A stretch of 64,000 nt of DNA from Streptomyces sp. NBC_01288 (GCF_035982055.1 NZ_CP108427.1:7625001-7689000), one strand, 5' to 3'; shown: positions 16,338 through 25,481, numbered from the stretch's first letter. Notes: generated by a model not told the origin, from the sequence alone. Made by a program: numbers and translations.

Positions 16338-17389
16338 GTAGCCAAGACATTCCAGAAGAGAACCTGCCCGCTGAGCAGGACGCGCACGGCGCGGTGTCGG
16401 TCGCGGACGAGCAGGACCCGTTCGCCGACCCGGGACTCCCGCCCCACGAGCACCGTGTCCAGGACATCGACGAGCGGGCCGCCAAGCGGTCCGAGCGCGT
16501 CGTCGCCTTCCTGTTCACGCTGTCGATGCTCCTCACGGTCGGCTTCATCGCCTCGTACGTGGCGATCCCGCACGACAAGGCGATCTTCGTCTTCCCGATC
16601 GGTCACATCAACGCGCTCAACTTCGCGCTGGGTCTGACCCTCGGCGGAGCGCTCTTCACCATCGGCGCGGGCGCGGTCCACTGGGCCCGCACCCTGATGT
16701 CCGACGTGGAGATCGCCGACGAGCGGCACGCGATCGAGGCACCCCCCGAGGTCAAGGCCAAGGTCATGGCCGACTTCAAGGACGGTGCCAAGGAGTCGGC
16801 GCTCGGCCGTCGCAAGCTGATCCGCAACACGATGTTCGGCGCGCTGGCCCTGTTCCCGCTCTCCGGCGTCATGCTGCTGCGCGACCTGGGCCCGCTGCCG
16901 GGGACGAAACTCCGCCACACCCTGTGGTCCAAGGGCAAGCTGCTCGTCAACATGAACACGAACCTGCCGCTGCGTCCCTCGGACGTGGCCGTCGGCTCGC
17001 TCACCTTCGCCAAGCCCGAGGGCCTGGAGGAGACCGACGAGGAGTTCCAGACCGAGATCGCCAAGTCGGCGCTGATGATCGTCCGGCTCCAGCCGGACAA
17101 CATCAAGGACAAGCGCGAACTGGAGTGGGCGCACGAGGGCATCGTGGCCTTCTCGAAGATCTGCACCCACGTGGGCTGCCCGATCTCCCTGTACGAGCAG
17201 CAGACGCACCACGTGCTGTGCCCGTGCCACCAGTCCACCTTCGACCTCTCCGACGGTGCCCGAGTGATCTTCGGCCCGGCCGGTCACGCCCTGCCGCAGC
17301 TGCGCATCGGCGTGAGCGACGAGGGCTACCTCCAGGCGCTCGGCGACTTCGAGGAGCCCGTCGGTCCTGCATTCTGGGAGCGCGGATGA
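16334..17389 (+). CDS. qcrA: Rieske iron-sulfur subunit of the bc1 complex
   Basis: A 351-residue protein. An acidic N-terminal extension is followed by three transmembrane helices (the actinobacterial form, against one in most bacteria) and a C-terminal Rieske domain with cluster motifs CTHVGC and CPCHQS. It transfers electrons from menaquinol to QcrC. The ATG overlaps qcrC's stop and its own stop overlaps qcrB (ATGA). Confidence 0.97.
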   Translation: MSSQDIPEENLPAEQDAHGAVSVADEQDPFADPGLPPHEHRVQDIDERAAKRSERVVAFLFTLSMLLTVGFIASYVAIPHDKAIFVFPIGHINALNFALGLTLGGALFTIGAGAVHWARTLMSDVEIADERHAIEAPPEVKAKVMADFKDGAKESALGRRKLIRNTMFGALALFPLSGVMLLRDLGPLPGTKLRHTLWSKGKLLVNMNTNLPLRPSDVAVGSLTFAKPEGLEETDEEFQTEIAKSALMIVRLQPDNIKDKRELEWAHEGIVAFSKICTHVGCPISLYEQQTHHVLCPCHQSTFDLSDGARVIFGPAGHALPQLRIGVSDEGYLQALGDFEEPVGPAFWERG

Positions 17390-19017
17390 GCACCAACGAG
17401 AACAATGAGCGGCGCGACAAAGCACCGGCCGGCGAGAAGATCGCCGACTGGGCCGACGGACGGCTCGGGATCTACTCCCTCGCCAAGTCCAACATGCGCA
17501 AGATCTTCCCCGACCACTGGTCGTTCATGTTGGGTGAGGTCTGCCTCTACAGCTTCATCATCATCATCCTCACGGGTGTGTATCTGACGCTGTTCTTCCA
17601 CCCGTCGATGAACGAGGTGACGTACCACGGCAGCTATGTCCCGCTCCAGGGGCAGCTGATGTCGGAGGCGTTCAACTCGACGATGCACATCTCCTTCGAT
17701 GTGCGCGGCGGTCTGCTGATCCGTCAGATCCACCACTGGGCGGCGCTGATCTTCCTCGCCGCCATGTTCGTGCACATGATGCGCGTGTTCTTCACGGGTG
17801 CGTTCCGCAAGCCGCGTGAGGTCAACTGGCTGTTCGGCTTCCTGCTGTTCGTCCTGGGCATGTTCACCGGCTTCACCGGTTACTCGCTCCCGGACGACCT
17901 GCTCTCCGGCACCGGTGTCCGCTTCATGGAGGGCGCGGTCCTGTCCGTGCCGATCGTCGGCACGTACCTGTCGTTCTTCCTCTTCGGCGGCGAGTTCCCG
18001 GGCGGCGACTTCGTGTCCCGCTTCTACTCGATCCACATCCTGCTGCTGCCGGGCATCATGCTCGGCCTGGTGGTCGGCCACCTGATCCTGGTCTTCTACC
18101 ACAAGCACACGCAGTTCGCGGGTCCCGGAAAGACGAACAACAACGTCGTCGGCATGCCGCTGCTGCCGGTCTACATGGCCAAGGCCGGAGGCTTCTTCTT
18201 CCTGGTCTTCGGTGTCATCGCGGCCGTCTCGGCGATCGCCTCGATCAACCCGATCTGGACCATGGGCCCGTACCGTCCGGACATGGTGTCCACGGGCGCC
18301 CAGCCCGACTGGTACATGGGCTTCTCCGAGGGCCTGATCCGTGTCATGCCTGGCTGGGAGATCAACTTCTGGGGTCACACGCTCGTCCTGGGCGTGTTCA
18401 TCCCGCTGATCGTCTTCCCGCTGGTCCTGGTCGCGATCGCGGTCTACCCGTTCATCGAGTCCTGGGTCACCGGCGACAAGCGCGAGCACCACATCCTGGA
18501 CCGCCCGCGCAACGTCCCGACCCGTACGGCCTTCGGCGTCGCGTGGATCTCCTGGTACTTCGTCCTGCTCATCGGTGGCGGCAACGACATCTGGGCCACG
18601 CACTTCCACCTGTCGATCAACTCGATCACCTGGTTCGTGCGCGTCGGCTTCTTCGTGGTGCCGGTGCTGGTCTTCATCGCCACCAAGCGGGTCTGCCTCG
18701 GCCTCCAGCGCCGCGACCGGGACAAGGTGCTGCACGGCCGCGAGTCGGGCATCATCAAGCGCCTGCCGCACGGTGAGTTCGTCGAGATCCACGAGCCGCT
18801 CAGTCAGGACGCGCTGCACACGCTCACCGCGCACGAGCAGTACGAGCCGGCCGCGATCGGTGCGACCGTCGACGACAACGGCGTCGAGCGCAAGGTGAAG
18901 GGCTCCCAGAAGCTGCGCGCCAAGCTGAGCGAGGCGTACTACGGCGAGGAGTCCCAGATCCCCAAGCCCACCGTCGAGGAGTACAAGGAGATCACGAGCG
19001 GCCACGGCCACCACTGA
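17386..19017 (+). CDS. qcrB: Cytochrome b subunit of the bc1 complex
   Basis: A protein of about 543 residues carrying both b hemes and the menaquinol sites. Heme-ligand His pairs are in the helices around RQIHHWAALIFLAAMFVHMMR and LPGIMLGLVVGHLILVFYHKH, and the Qo region has the PDWY motif (GAQPDWYMGF). It has a long C-terminal cytoplasmic extension typical of actinobacteria. I start at ATG 17386, which overlaps the qcrA stop and follows GGGAG; upstream extensions read through qcrA. A 16-bp terminator follows. Confidence 0.97.
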   Translation: MSTNENNERRDKAPAGEKIADWADGRLGIYSLAKSNMRKIFPDHWSFMLGEVCLYSFIIIILTGVYLTLFFHPSMNEVTYHGSYVPLQGQLMSEAFNSTMHISFDVRGGLLIRQIHHWAALIFLAAMFVHMMRVFFTGAFRKPREVNWLFGFLLFVLGMFTGFTGYSLPDDLLSGTGVRFMEGAVLSVPIVGTYLSFFLFGGEFPGGDFVSRFYSIHILLLPGIMLGLVVGHLILVFYHKHTQFAGPGKTNNNVVGMPLLPVYMAKAGGFFFLVFGVIAAVSAIASINPIWTMGPYRPDMVSTGAQPDWYMGFSEGLIRVMPGWEINFWGHTLVLGVFIPLIVFPLVLVAIAVYPFIESWVTGDKREHHILDRPRNVPTRTAFGVAWISWYFVLLIGGGNDIWATHFHLSINSITWFVRVGFFVVPVLVFIATKRVCLGLQRRDRDKVLHGRESGIIKRLPHGEFVEIHEPLSQDALHTLTAHEQYEPAAIGATVDDNGVERKVKGSQKLRAKLSEAYYGEESQIPKPTVEEYKEITSGHGHH

Positions 19018-19043
19018 TCGCTGAGGCGTCGCCACGCCACAGT

Positions 19044-19080
19044 CGAAGGGCCCCGTCCGAACACCGGACGGGGCCCTTCG
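19044..19080 (+). terminator. Intrinsic terminator after qcrB
   Basis: A 16-bp perfect stem (19044-19059 with 19065-19080) with loop AACAC, 27 bases after the stop codon. Confidence 0.9.
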
Positions 19081-19151
19081 CCGTGCCCCGCGCTGGATAG
19101 GGTGGGGACGCCTATTAAAACCAAGTTTCTACGACACTCAGGAGCGGCCGT

Positions 19152-20216
19152 ATGAGCGCTGTGACCCCCGCTGGAGGCGACACCGCGGCGGCCCGTTCCT
19201 GGCCCGACGTACTGAGCGCGCTGCTGGCCGGACAGGACCTGAGCACCGCCGACACGGCGTGGGCGATGGACCGCATCATGAGCGGCGAGGCGGCGGACGC
19301 CCAGATCGCGGGCTTCCTGGTGGCGCTGCGGGCCAAGGGCGAGACCGTCGAGGAGATCAACGGCCTCGTCGAGACGATGTACGCCCACGCGAAGCCGCTG
19401 GACATCCCGGGGCCGGCCGTCGACATCGTCGGTACGGGCGGCGACCGGGCCAAGACGGTCAACATCTCGACGATGTCCGCCATCGTGATCGCCGGCACCG
19501 GCGCGAAGGTCGTCAAGCACGGCAACCGCGCCTCGTCCTCGGCGAGCGGTTCCTCCGACGTGCTGGAGCGGCTCGGCATCAACCTGGAGCTGTCGCCCGA
19601 GCGGGTCGCGCAGGTGGTGGAGGAGGCCGGGATCACGTTCTGCTTCGCGGCCAAGTTCCACCCCACGATGCGGTTCGCGGGCGCGGTCCGGCGGGACCTG
19701 GGGGTGCCGACCGCGTTCAACCTCCTCGGCCCGCTCACCAACCCGGCCAGGGTCACCTCGTCGGCGGTCGGCTGCTTCGACACCCGCATGGCCGGGCTCA
19801 TCGCGGGCGTGCTGGCCGAACGCGGCTCCTCCGCGCTGGTGTTCCGCGGCGACGACGGCCTCGACGAGCTGACGACCACGGCCACCTCCCGGGTGTGGAT
19901 CGTCCGCGACGGCAAGGTCACCGAGGAGTCCTTCGACCCGCGGGACGTCGGCCTCGAACTGGTCCCCGTGGAAGCCCTGCGCGGCGCCGACCCCGAGTAC
20001 AACGCGGGCGTCGCCCGCCGTCTCCTGGACGGCGAGACGGGCCCCGTAAGGGACGCCGTACTCCTGAACTCGGCGGCGGCCCTGGTGGCGCTGGAGGCCG
20101 GGGACGGGCCGCTGGTGGACCGGATCCGGGCCGGGATGGAGAAGGCGCGGGAGTCGATCGACTCGGGGGCGGCCAAGCGCACGCTGGAGCGCTGGGCCGC
20201 CGCCAGCAACGCATAG
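19152..20216 (+). CDS. trpD: Anthranilate phosphoribosyltransferase
   Basis: TrpD transfers phosphoribose from PRPP to anthranilate, the second step of tryptophan synthesis. The 354-residue protein has the PRPP-binding motif DIVGTGGD and downstream KVVKHGNRASSS, plus the glycosyltransferase-3 fold. ATG 19152 follows AGGAG. It sits alone beside qcrB, as in mycobacteria, away from the trpE(G) gene in this window (47440-49320), so the trp pathway is scattered. No trp leader is seen here. Confidence 0.97.
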   Translation: MSAVTPAGGDTAAARSWPDVLSALLAGQDLSTADTAWAMDRIMSGEAADAQIAGFLVALRAKGETVEEINGLVETMYAHAKPLDIPGPAVDIVGTGGDRAKTVNISTMSAIVIAGTGAKVVKHGNRASSSASGSSDVLERLGINLELSPERVAQVVEEAGITFCFAAKFHPTMRFAGAVRRDLGVPTAFNLLGPLTNPARVTSSAVGCFDTRMAGLIAGVLAERGSSALVFRGDDGLDELTTTATSRVWIVRDGKVTEESFDPRDVGLELVPVEALRGADPEYNAGVARRLLDGETGPVRDAVLLNSAAALVALEAGDGPLVDRIRAGMEKARESIDSGAAKRTLERWAAASNA

Positions 20217-20289
20217 CGGTACGGCGGTCGTCGTCCCGCGATCCGGACACGGGTTGCGGGACGACGATCACCTCGCGTAAGTTTTCCGA

Positions 20290-20412
20290 CCAGGTCATGA
20301 GTGACAGTCATGAGGCCCCGGCCGACTGTCCGGCAACCCTCCGTCCGTGGCGGGGTGCCCCGGGTGAAGACCAGGCCGTAGGCAGCGAGGTCTGCGGCAA
20401 GCGCGGGCCCCT
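20290..20412 (+). ncRNA. SAM-IV riboswitch
   Basis: The segment has the actinomycete SAM-IV core: GGTCATGAGTGACAG, a CCGGCC/CCGG stem with CCGGCAACC, then GCGGGGTGCCCCGGGTGA and the closing GACC (P1 pairing GGTC 20293-20296 with GACC 20369-20372). SAM-IV shares the SAM-I binding core but differs in its outer helices. It lies 160 bases upstream of the class V aminotransferase and probably represses it when S-adenosylmethionine is plentiful. An ACCAGG/CCTGGT hairpin (20421-20435) follows. Confidence 0.85.
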
Positions 20413-20439
20413 CGAAAGACACCAGGGGTCCTGGTCATC

Positions 20440-20473
20440 GAGGGAGCTCTCTGTGAGCAAGCGAATGCGATAG
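20440..20473 (+). other. Six-codon leader mini-ORF downstream of the SAM riboswitch
   Basis: GTG 20453 to TAG 20473 encodes VSKRMR and is preceded by an excellent Shine-Dalgarno, GAGGGAG (20440-20446), at a 6-base spacing. It lies between the riboswitch and the structural gene. Translation or stalling here could add a second control level. No experimental support is visible. Confidence 0.45.
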
Positions 20474-20574
20474 GGCGCGAAGCCCCCACTCCGCACATCC
20501 CCCTTCACCCTTTCCTGCGCCGAAGCCATGCCCCCTCGCGCAGTGAATTCGCCTGCCTCTCACGGGAGTTCGCC

Positions 20575-21936
20575 ATGTCTGTCTCCACTGTTGCCGCCGC
20601 CCAGACCATTTGTGCCCAGCTGCCCGTTCTCGGCCGGGATGTCACCGTCCCGCTCGTCACGGGCGGCGAAGTCACCTACGCGGCGCTCGACTACGCGGCC
20701 AGCGCCCCCGCCCTCCAGCGCGTCTGGGACGACGTGGCGGCCTACGCCCCGTACTACGGCAGCGTGCACCGAGGCGCCGGTTACCTCTCGCAGCTCTCCA
20801 CCGACCTGTTCGAGAACGCCCGCAGGACGGTCGAGGAGTTCCTGGACTGCCGCGCCGACGACCAGCTGATCTTCACCCGCTCCACCACGGACTCCCTGAA
20901 CCTCCTCGCCGCCGCCCTCCCGGCCGACTGCCAGGTCTTCGTCTTCGAGACCGAGCACCACGCGTCCTTGCTCCCGTGGAAGGACGCCCGGGTCACCTAC
21001 CTCAACGCCCCGCGCACCCCGGGCCAGGCGGTCGAGACCCTGGAGCAGGCACTCGCCGCCCGCGACCCTCAGGGCCCGGCCCTGGTCTGCGTCACCGGCG
21101 CCTCGAACGTCACCGGCGAACTGTGGCCCGTACGGGAGTTGGCGGCCGCGGCTCACGCCCACGGCGCCCGTATCGTCCTGGACGCCGCCCAACTCGCCCC
21201 GCACCACCCGGTGTCCGTCCAGGACCTCGACGTCGACTGGATCGCCTTCTCCGGCCACAAGCTCTACGCCCCCTTCGGCTCGGGCGTCCTGGCCGGCCGC
21301 GCGGACTGGCTCCAGGCGGCCGACCCCTACCTCGCGGGCGGCGGCGCCAGCCGCAAGGTCACCCGGCGCGAGGACGGGGGAGTGGACGTGGAGTGGCACG
21401 ACAGCGCGGCCCGGCACGAGGCCGGTTCCCCGAACGTCATCGGCGCCTACTCCATCGCCTCGGCCTGCAAGGCACTGACGGAGGCGGGCTTCGACACGCT
21501 GGTCGCCCGAGAGCAGCACCTGATCGAGAAGGTGCGCGCGGGCCTGGCAGAGGTTCCGGAGGTGCGCGTCTTGTCGTTGTTCGGCGACGACGCCCCCCGG
21601 GTGGGCGTGATCTCCTTCGTGGTCGACGGCTGGAACAGCTCCCACTTCGCCGCCGCCCTCTCCGCGGAGTACGGCATCGGAGTCCGAGACGGCCTCTTCT
21701 GCGCCCACCCGCTGGTCCGCACCCTGCTGGGGTCCGACCCGCAGACCCAGGGCGAGTGCGGCGCCCCCGAGGCGGCCCCGGGTGAAAAGTCCCTCAACGC
21801 GATCCGGGTCAGCTTCGGCGCGGGCACCCCGGACGAGCACGTCGAGCGGTTCGTGACGGCGGTACGGGAGCTCGTGACCGACGGCGCGAAGTGGAACTAC
21901 CGTACGCAGGACGGCCGTTGCGTACCGGCCGTGTGA
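20575..21936 (+). CDS. PLP-dependent class V aminotransferase / cysteine desulfurase-like protein
   Basis: A 453-residue fold-type I PLP enzyme of the NifS/CsdA group. Visible are the pocket residues ETEHHASLLPW, DAAQLAPHH and the PLP lysine motif AFSGHKLYAPFG. The reaction is not certain: the loop expected to carry the persulfide Cys of desulfurases instead has HPLVRTLLG near the C-terminus and no clear SSGSxC motif. The ATG follows GGGAG. Control by the upstream SAM-IV riboswitch places it in methionine/cysteine-sulfur metabolism. A truncated copy of its C-terminus lies immediately downstream. Confidence 0.85.
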   Translation: MSVSTVAAAQTICAQLPVLGRDVTVPLVTGGEVTYAALDYAASAPALQRVWDDVAAYAPYYGSVHRGAGYLSQLSTDLFENARRTVEEFLDCRADDQLIFTRSTTDSLNLLAAALPADCQVFVFETEHHASLLPWKDARVTYLNAPRTPGQAVETLEQALAARDPQGPALVCVTGASNVTGELWPVRELAAAAHAHGARIVLDAAQLAPHHPVSVQDLDVDWIAFSGHKLYAPFGSGVLAGRADWLQAADPYLAGGGASRKVTRREDGGVDVEWHDSAARHEAGSPNVIGAYSIASACKALTEAGFDTLVAREQHLIEKVRAGLAEVPEVRVLSLFGDDAPRVGVISFVVDGWNSSHFAAALSAEYGIGVRDGLFCAHPLVRTLLGSDPQTQGECGAPEAAPGEKSLNAIRVSFGAGTPDEHVERFVTAVRELVTDGAKWNYRTQDGRCVPAV

Positions 21937-21991
21937 CCGTCCAGGGGCGGGGACACCACCTGGGGTGAGCTGAGCGGCGGCGGCCGAAGGC

Positions 21992-22453
21992 TTGGGCGAG
22001 CCGCTGGGCGAGGCGGTCGTACGGCGTGTGCCGCGTCTCCTCGGCGGCAGGTCCGTCCACTCGTACGAGGAGGGGTTCGTCCTCGTACCCGGTACGCGGA
22101 TCCGTCGCTGGGCGGACGTGACGCACTGGCGTTCCATCAGGGACATGAGCTTCAGACGAGACGAGCAGCGTCGAGCACGGTTTCGCCGTCGACGAGTGGC
22201 AGACCACGGAGACGGACGAGGAGCGCCCCGGGAACCAGTGGACACGTCCGTCGCCGACCATGTTCGGCAGCGGGTGGCGGACGACCAGGTGCTCTCGATA
22301 CTGGACCGGCTCAACGCGATCCGGGTGAGCCTCGGCGCGGGAACGCCGGACGAGCACGTCGAGCGTTTCGTAGACGCGGTACGCGAACTGGTGACTAAGG
22401 GCGCCGAGTGGACCTACCACACGGAGAACGGCCGCTGCGTCCCGGCGGTGTGA
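21992..22453 (+). pseudogene. Decayed duplicate of the class V aminotransferase (C-terminal 48 codons intact)
   Basis: The last 48 codons of this frame (22307-22453, LNAIRVSLGAGTPDEHVERF to GRCVPAV) match the C-terminus of the upstream aminotransferase at 39 of 48 positions, and both end at the same residue. The preceding ~100 codons do not match that gene and are unrecognised. There is no plausible ribosome binding site. I read it as a remnant of a tandem duplication joined to other DNA. It accounts for most of the 21937-22566 gap. Confidence 0.7.
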
Positions 22454-22483
22454 TCTCGACTGACGTCAGGGGCGTGCCCTGAA

Positions 22484-22561
22484 GGGGCGCGAGGAACTGC
22501 GCGACCAGCCACGACGAACCGGTCACCCGCAAACGATCCGCGCCCCCACCCCACTAGGCGC
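22484..22561 (+). repeat. Dispersed intergenic repeat copy
   Basis: A forward copy of the GGGGCGCGAGGAACTGCGCG family, ending CCACTAGGCGC, between the remnant gene and the convergent RAM-domain gene. Confidence 0.7.
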
Positions 22562-22566
22562 TCATC

Positions 22567-22848
22567 TCAAGAGTCCAGCCCGATCGCGAACGCCGCCTCA
22601 AGGTCATGCTGCGAGTACGTCCGGAACGCCACGTGCGTATCCGTCCCCTCGACCCCGGGGATCTTGCTGATCCGCCCAGGGATCACCTCGGCCAGGTCCT
22701 CGTGCTGCCGCACCCGAACCATCGCGATCAAGTCATACGTACCGGTGACGGAGAAGACCTCGCTCACGGATTCGAGCGCGGCGATCGACTCGGCGATCTC
22801 CGGAATCCGGTCCACGCTGGTCTTGATGAGGACGATCGCGGTGATCAC
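22567..22848 (-). CDS. Stand-alone Lrp/AsnC ligand-binding (RAM) domain protein
   Basis: A 93-residue protein consisting only of the effector-binding RAM domain of Lrp/AsnC regulators (MITAIVLIKTSVDRI, VTGTYDLIAMVRV, GVEGTDTHVAFRTY); there is no helix-turn-helix. Such proteins oligomerise and bind amino acids. It begins at GTG 22848, overlapping the stop of the rhomboid gene (GTGA), so the two are cotranslated. An amino-acid-sensing partner role is plausible but unproven. Confidence 0.85.
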   Translation of the reverse strand: MITAIVLIKTSVDRIPEIAESIAALESVSEVFSVTGTYDLIAMVRVRQHEDLAEVIPGRISKIPGVEGTDTHVAFRTYSQHDLEAAFAIGLDS

Positions 22849-23579
22849 GGCTGGTTCTCTCCCTCGGGGACCGTTACTGGGGCGGGCCCAACTCTAGTCG
22901 TACGACCGAATCGCACCCACGCGTAACCGAAGCCCAGCGTGAAGCCCACCAAGTGGGCGAGGTACGCCACCCCGGGCCCCTGCGCCGCCTGGCCCGCCGC
23001 CAGCCACTGGAGGGCCGCCCAGAACGGCAGCACGACCCACGCGGGGAACCGCAGCGGCAGGAAGAAGAGGAAGGGGAGGAGACTCGTCACGCGGGCCCGG
23101 GGGAACAAGTACAGGAACGCCCCGAGGACCGCCGAGATCGCCCCGGACGCGCCGACCAGCGACTGCTCGGAGTCGGCGTTGGCCACCGCGTAGCCCAGCA
23201 GCGCCAGGTAGCCGCAGACGACGTAGAACAGGGTGAACTCGACCCGGCCAAGCCGTTCCTCGGTCATCGCTCCGAAGACGTAGAGGAAGAGCATGTTGCC
23301 GAGGAGATGGATCCAGCTGCCGTGGATGAAGAGGGCCGTGACCGGGGTCAGGGCCTCCCGGGCGGGGCTGCCGAACAGGTCGGCCGGGACCACGCCCCAG
23401 CGGCGGAAGTACGCCCGCTGCGCGGCGAGCAGCGCGTCCCCGGTGCCGTAGGACGGGACGAAGCCCGAGGCCGGGCCGAGGACGAAGATCAGGCAGCACA
23501 GGCCGATCAGGGTGTACGTCATGGGCGTCGAGGTGCCGCGGAACGGCCTGGTGAGTGCCGAGCCCCAGTTGCTGATCAT
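22845..23579 (-). CDS. Rhomboid family intramembrane serine protease
   Basis: A protein of about 244 residues with six or more hydrophobic segments. Rhomboid hallmarks are present: HGSWIHLLGNMLFL, the catalytic Ser in VGASGAISAVLG and the catalytic His in YLAHLVGFTLGF. It cleaves membrane-protein substrates within the bilayer; the substrate is unknown. I choose ATG 23579 (MISNWGSALTRPF); longer frames run into the divergent promoter region. It is coupled to the downstream RAM-domain gene. Confidence 0.9.
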   Translation of the reverse strand: MISNWGSALTRPFRGTSTPMTYTLIGLCCLIFVLGPASGFVPSYGTGDALLAAQRAYFRRWGVVPADLFGSPAREALTPVTALFIHGSWIHLLGNMLFLYVFGAMTEERLGRVEFTLFYVVCGYLALLGYAVANADSEQSLVGASGAISAVLGAFLYLFPRARVTSLLPFLFFLPLRFPAWVVLPFWAALQWLAAGQAAQGPGVAYLAHLVGFTLGFGYAWVRFGRTTRVGPAPVTVPEGENQP

Positions 23580-23740
23580 GGTTACAGAGCATGACGTAAC
23601 GGGATGCAACGGGACAGGGTGAATCGCCGCTGTGGACGGCCGAGCGGCGAGTACCCGCCAGGCCGTAGGGTTACGAGCCACACTCGCCGGGGAAACCGGC
23701 GATCACGGAAACTGGAACGAGAAGGAAGCGGACAGCCACG

Positions 23741-23980
23741 ATGACGGTTCCCCTGCCGACTGCCTCCACGCGGTGGCGCTGCACCCTCTGCGGCAACCTC
23801 ACGCGCTTCGACGTGACGCGTTCGTCGAAGGTCGTGGAGTACCTCCACCTGGACCTGGCGGGTGAGCCGAAGGTGGAGGAGCGCGAGGTGGTCAGTGAGA
23901 CCATCGAGTCGGTGCGCTGCCGCTGGTGCAACGCCATGGACCAGGTGGAACTCGTGGACAGGCCGGGCGCCGCCTCCTGA
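23741..23980 (+). CDS. Small zinc-ribbon protein
   Basis: A 79-residue protein with two CxxC knuckles, WRCTLCGN near residue 16 and VRCRWCNA near residue 61, consistent with one zinc ribbon. No other motif is visible. It precedes the NYN-domain gene by 30 bases and is probably cotranscribed with it. Small zinc ribbons often bind nucleic acid or protein, so a link to the neighbouring putative RNase is possible. Confidence 0.8.
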   Translation: MTVPLPTASTRWRCTLCGNLTRFDVTRSSKVVEYLHLDLAGEPKVEEREVVSETIESVRCRWCNAMDQVELVDRPGAAS

Positions 23981-24010
23981 GAGGGAGAGGCCCCGCACAG
24001 ACATTGGGGT

Positions 24011-25360
24011 GTGAGGATGGTGGAGAACTCAGGCGGGGGGCCGGGCGACGGCGCCGCCGAGGTGCTCGACCGTCCGCTGCCCGACGGCGTGCGGAGAAGA
24101 GTCGTACAGATCGTCTCTGACGCCTTCGGCGGCCTCACCGTCGCCGAACTGCCCGCGCAGCTACGACAGTACGCCCGCTTCGCCCCCAACCGGCGCGCCA
24201 AGTTCGCCGGGAACGCGATGGCCGCCGCTCTGGAGACCGATCCGCTGTTCCGGCAGCGGATCGGGGAGAAGCTGAGAGAGGCCCAGTCGGAGCTCGCCGG
24301 AGCTCTCGACTCCGGCTCGCCGCCCCCGGCCGCGGATCCGCTCGACGTGGCGGCCGCGGCCTATGTTCTGCGCCCCGCCGGCTGGGTGAAACTCGTGACC
24401 GCCGCCGGCGAGGAGGCGCTGCGTGCCGACGCCGAGCGCGCCGACGAGGAGAGCCGGGCCGAACTGGAGCGGCTGCGCGAGGAGTTGGCGCAGGCGCGGG
24501 ACGCGACCAGGGCCGACACCGAGCGGCTGCGCACCGAGCTGGACGCGGCGAAGAAGGAAGCGGACTCGCTGCACCGCAAGCTGCGCGCCGCCCACAGTGA
24601 CGTCAAACGCGGCGAGGCCGCCCTGCGCAAGCTGCGTGCCGAGACGGACGCGGCGCGCGCCGAGAGCCAGGTCCAGGTGTCCGCCGCCGAGAGCGAGGGC
24701 CGCCGCCTCAAGGTGCGGCTGGGCGAGGCGGAGGCGGCCCTGGAGGCCACCCGCAAGGCCGCCCGCGAGGGCCGCAGCGTCGAGGACATGCGGGTACGGC
24801 TGCTGCTCGACACCGTGCTGGACGCGGCCCAGGGGCTGCGGAGGGAACTGGCTCTGCCGCCGGTCTCCGTACGGCCCGCCGAGACCGTCGACGCGGTCGA
24901 ACCGGGACGAATGACCCCGAAGGACATCGCGGCGCGGGCGTTGTCGGACAACGACCCGGCGATCCTTGACCAGTTGCTCGCGCTGCCGCAGGCGCACCTG
25001 GTCGTCGACGGCTACAACGTCACCAAGACCGGCTATCCCCAAATGCCCCTGGAGAAGCAGCGGTTGAGGCTGCTGGGGCAGCTCTCGCAGCTCGCCGCGC
25101 AGACCGGCGCCGAGGTCACCTGTGTCTTCGACGGGGCCGAGCTGGCCGCGCCCGTGCTGCTCGCGCCGCCGCGCGGAGTGCGGGTGCTGTTCTCCAAACC
25201 CGGCGTCACCGCCGACGAGTTGATCCGCCGGCTGGTGCGCGCCGAGCCGCCGGGCCGGCCCGTCATCGTCGCGTCGACCGACCGCGAGGTGGCCGACGGC
25301 ATCGCGAAGGCGGGCGCCCGGCCCGTCGCTTCTGCGGTACTCCTCAAGCGACTGTCGTGA
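24011..25360 (+). CDS. NYN (PIN-like) domain protein with coiled coil, putative RNase
   Basis: A 449-residue protein in three parts: an N-terminal ~110-residue helical region, a long charged coiled coil (about residues 130-260, rich in Glu/Arg/Ala heptads), and a C-terminal YacP/NYN domain with acidic metal positions (HLVVDGYNVTKTGY, CVFDGAEL, STDREVADGI). NYN domains are PIN-like ribonucleases. The start is uncertain: GTG 24011 or ATG 24017. A terminator follows at 25450. It probably functions with the preceding zinc ribbon. Confidence 0.85.
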   Translation: MRMVENSGGGPGDGAAEVLDRPLPDGVRRRVVQIVSDAFGGLTVAELPAQLRQYARFAPNRRAKFAGNAMAAALETDPLFRQRIGEKLREAQSELAGALDSGSPPPAADPLDVAAAAYVLRPAGWVKLVTAAGEEALRADAERADEESRAELERLREELAQARDATRADTERLRTELDAAKKEADSLHRKLRAAHSDVKRGEAALRKLRAETDAARAESQVQVSAAESEGRRLKVRLGEAEAALEATRKAAREGRSVEDMRVRLLLDTVLDAAQGLRRELALPPVSVRPAETVDAVEPGRMTPKDIAARALSDNDPAILDQLLALPQAHLVVDGYNVTKTGYPQMPLEKQRLRLLGQLSQLAAQTGAEVTCVFDGAELAAPVLLAPPRGVRVLFSKPGVTADELIRRLVRAEPPGRPVIVASTDREVADGIAKAGARPVASAVLLKRLS

Positions 25361-25449
25361 AGGTCAACGTACAGGTTTAATGCCGGAATTGACCGAACCG
25401 TCACGCAACGTAGCGTCAATCGGCCATCACTGCACGTTGGTTATGTGCA

Positions 25450-25476
25450 AAGAATGCTTTGAGTGACAGCATTTTT
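25450..25476 (+). terminator. Intrinsic terminator after the NYN gene
   Basis: A 9-bp stem with one G-U pair (25450-25458 with 25468-25476) ending in a run of T, unusual in this GC-rich DNA. Confidence 0.6.
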
Positions 25477-25481
25477 TCGTG

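Noticed and set aside
17326..19035. 569-codon frame antisense to qcrB
   Set aside because: Shadow of the cytochrome b gene; composition dominated by Arg, Asp, Val and Glu with no domain.
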